In this document: piece by piece, positions 12,600 through 13,264 of the stretch
Layout: every line of letters begins with the position of its first letter
How positions within the stretch are numbered: position 1 is the first letter of the stretch
Assembly (NCBI GenBank): GCA_934511165.1
Contig: CAKSWA010000051.1
Coordinates: 1-13,264, forward strand
Direction: 5' to 3'
Length of the DNA stretch: 13,264 bases
Origin: an uncultured Oscillospiraceae bacterium
GTDB taxonomy: Bacteria; Bacillota; Clostridia; Oscillospirales; Oscillospiraceae
Position numbers and translations under genes: made by a program
The notes under the pieces: model-generated
Told to the model about the DNA's origin: nothing
The model's database searches: none
The model's input: the letters and a program-made list of their open reading frames with translations, nothing else

Positions 12600-13207
12600 A
12601 ACGCTTTTTTACTTTTCTGAAAACGGAGCTGAAGCTCAGTGTGCGGGATATGAATATGGTGATCTTCGCTGTCATTATGCCGCTTGTGATTTTCATCTTC
12701 CTCGGCATCATTTACGGAACAAAGCCCGCCTATGACGGCGCGGACTATACGTTTCTGGAGCAGTCCTTCGGCGCTGTCAGCGCGGTTGCAATCTGCGCGA
12801 GCGGACTCATGGGTCTGCCGCTGGCCGTGTCCGGCCTGCGGGAAATGAAAATCCTCAAGCGGCTGCGCGTTACGCCGGTCCGCCCGGTATTCGTTCTGGG
12901 CGTCGAGTTGTCCATGTATATTGTCTACTGTGCCGTGTCGCTTGTGACGCTCGCGGCTGCGGCGCTTTTGTGGGGCGTGCGGCTGCGCGGCTCGCTTCTG
13001 GCTTTTCTCGGAAGTTGGGTGCTTACCATGCTCTCGACCCTGTCCGTCGGTATGCTGGCAGGCGGCGTAGCAAAGGACACCAAGCAGGCCAGCGTCCTTG
13101 CCTCGATCCTTTATTTCCCCATGCTGATCTTTTCCGGCGCGACGCTTCCTCTCGAGGTCATGTCAAAGGCAATGCAGAAAATTGTCAGTGGACAGGTTAT
13201 CATGTGA
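12596..13207 (+). pseudogene. ABC-2 exporter permease, C-terminally truncated
   Basis: A 203-codon frame encoding an ABC-2 type permease: cytoplasmic start MKRFFTFLKTELKLSVRDMN, then membrane helices at about 21-40, 58-78, 100-125, 131-158 and 164-182. The conserved GLREMKILKRLRVTPVRP and FPMLIFSGATLPLEVMSKAM segments are clear. Relatives are about 240-250 residues and have a sixth helix after AMQK; here homology stops near residue 196 (about base 13183) and the frame ends in SGQVIM. The missing end contains the last helix, so the product is probably inactive. The start overlaps the ATPase stop by four bases. Together with the upstream frameshift the exporter has two independent lesions. Confidence 0.85.
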
Positions 13208-13264
13208 AGTGCAACACCCCCGAGAAAAGGGGCGGTAGTGCGAAAAAAAGAAAGACAACACGAC
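13184..13264. other. Foreign-looking sequence at the permease break point
   Basis: From about 13184 to the window end the sequence no longer matches the permease. It contains TGAAGTGCAACACCCC (13205-13220), in the style of insertion-sequence ends, and a small hairpin CCCC/GGGG (13217-13220 with 13229-13232), then an A-rich stretch. It is probably the edge of a mobile element continuing beyond the window; the family cannot be named with confidence. Confidence 0.4.

Noticed and set aside
13238..13264. GTGCG followed by an A-rich stretch, like the first bases of a group II intron, just after a small hairpin.
   Set aside because: Only five bases match and the window ends too soon to see any intron domain.

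Overview
The window looks like a chromosomal segment of a moderately high-GC gut-type Clostridia (Oscillospiraceae/Ruminococcaceae-like Firmicute). The reasons are the GC-rich coding sequence, strong AGGAGG-type ribosome binding sites, consensus sigma-A promoters, a Bce-type two-component/ABC module, an L-box (lysine) riboswitch and many ATGA start-stop overlaps. The genus is inference.

Left part (1-4726, minus strand). There are two divergent-free minus-strand units. (a) A Bce-type peptide-antibiotic sensing module: response regulator (1181-1861), short intramembrane-sensing histidine kinase (195-1184), then the first 27 codons of the ATPase of the cognate ABC transporter (1-83), separated from the kinase by a hairpin terminator and a possible regulated promoter. 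(b) A lysine uptake operon: consensus promoter (4698-4726), lysine riboswitch (about 4511-4675), intrinsic terminator (about 4423-4465), substrate-binding lipoprotein (3512-4402), permease (2715-3485) and ATPase (1971-2711), closed by a strong hairpin terminator (1934-1965). The binding protein has its two lobes in circularly permuted order, which is the most striking observation in the window.

Middle (4727-7000). A remnant zone: an orphan minus-strand hairpin, a 59-bp palindrome that looks like two insertion-sequence ends joined head to head, and directly behind it the last 120 codons of an ABC exporter whose front is missing. Then an apparently intact plus-strand unit: TetR regulator with a 17-bp perfect inverted repeat around its -10 box, a flavodoxin-fold protein and a small four-helix membrane protein.

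Right part (7001-13264, plus strand). A tightly coupled five-gene operon: TetR, DUF998 membrane protein, Vat/XAT-type hexapeptide acetyltransferase, CatA-like acetyltransferase, SAP-domain protein. Next an RNHCP zinc-ribbon gene preceded by a possible 12-codon leader peptide and two mutually exclusive RNA hairpins, one of which hides its ribosome binding site. Finally an AraC/GyrI-like regulator coupled to an ABC-2 exporter that is broken twice: a one-base frameshift in the ATPase and loss of the permease C-terminus at a foreign-looking junction.

Overall the window mixes nutrient uptake (lysine) with several small-molecule/antibiotic response cassettes (Bce, two TetR units, two acetyltransferases, two decayed exporters). 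No rRNA, tRNA or CRISPR array was seen.
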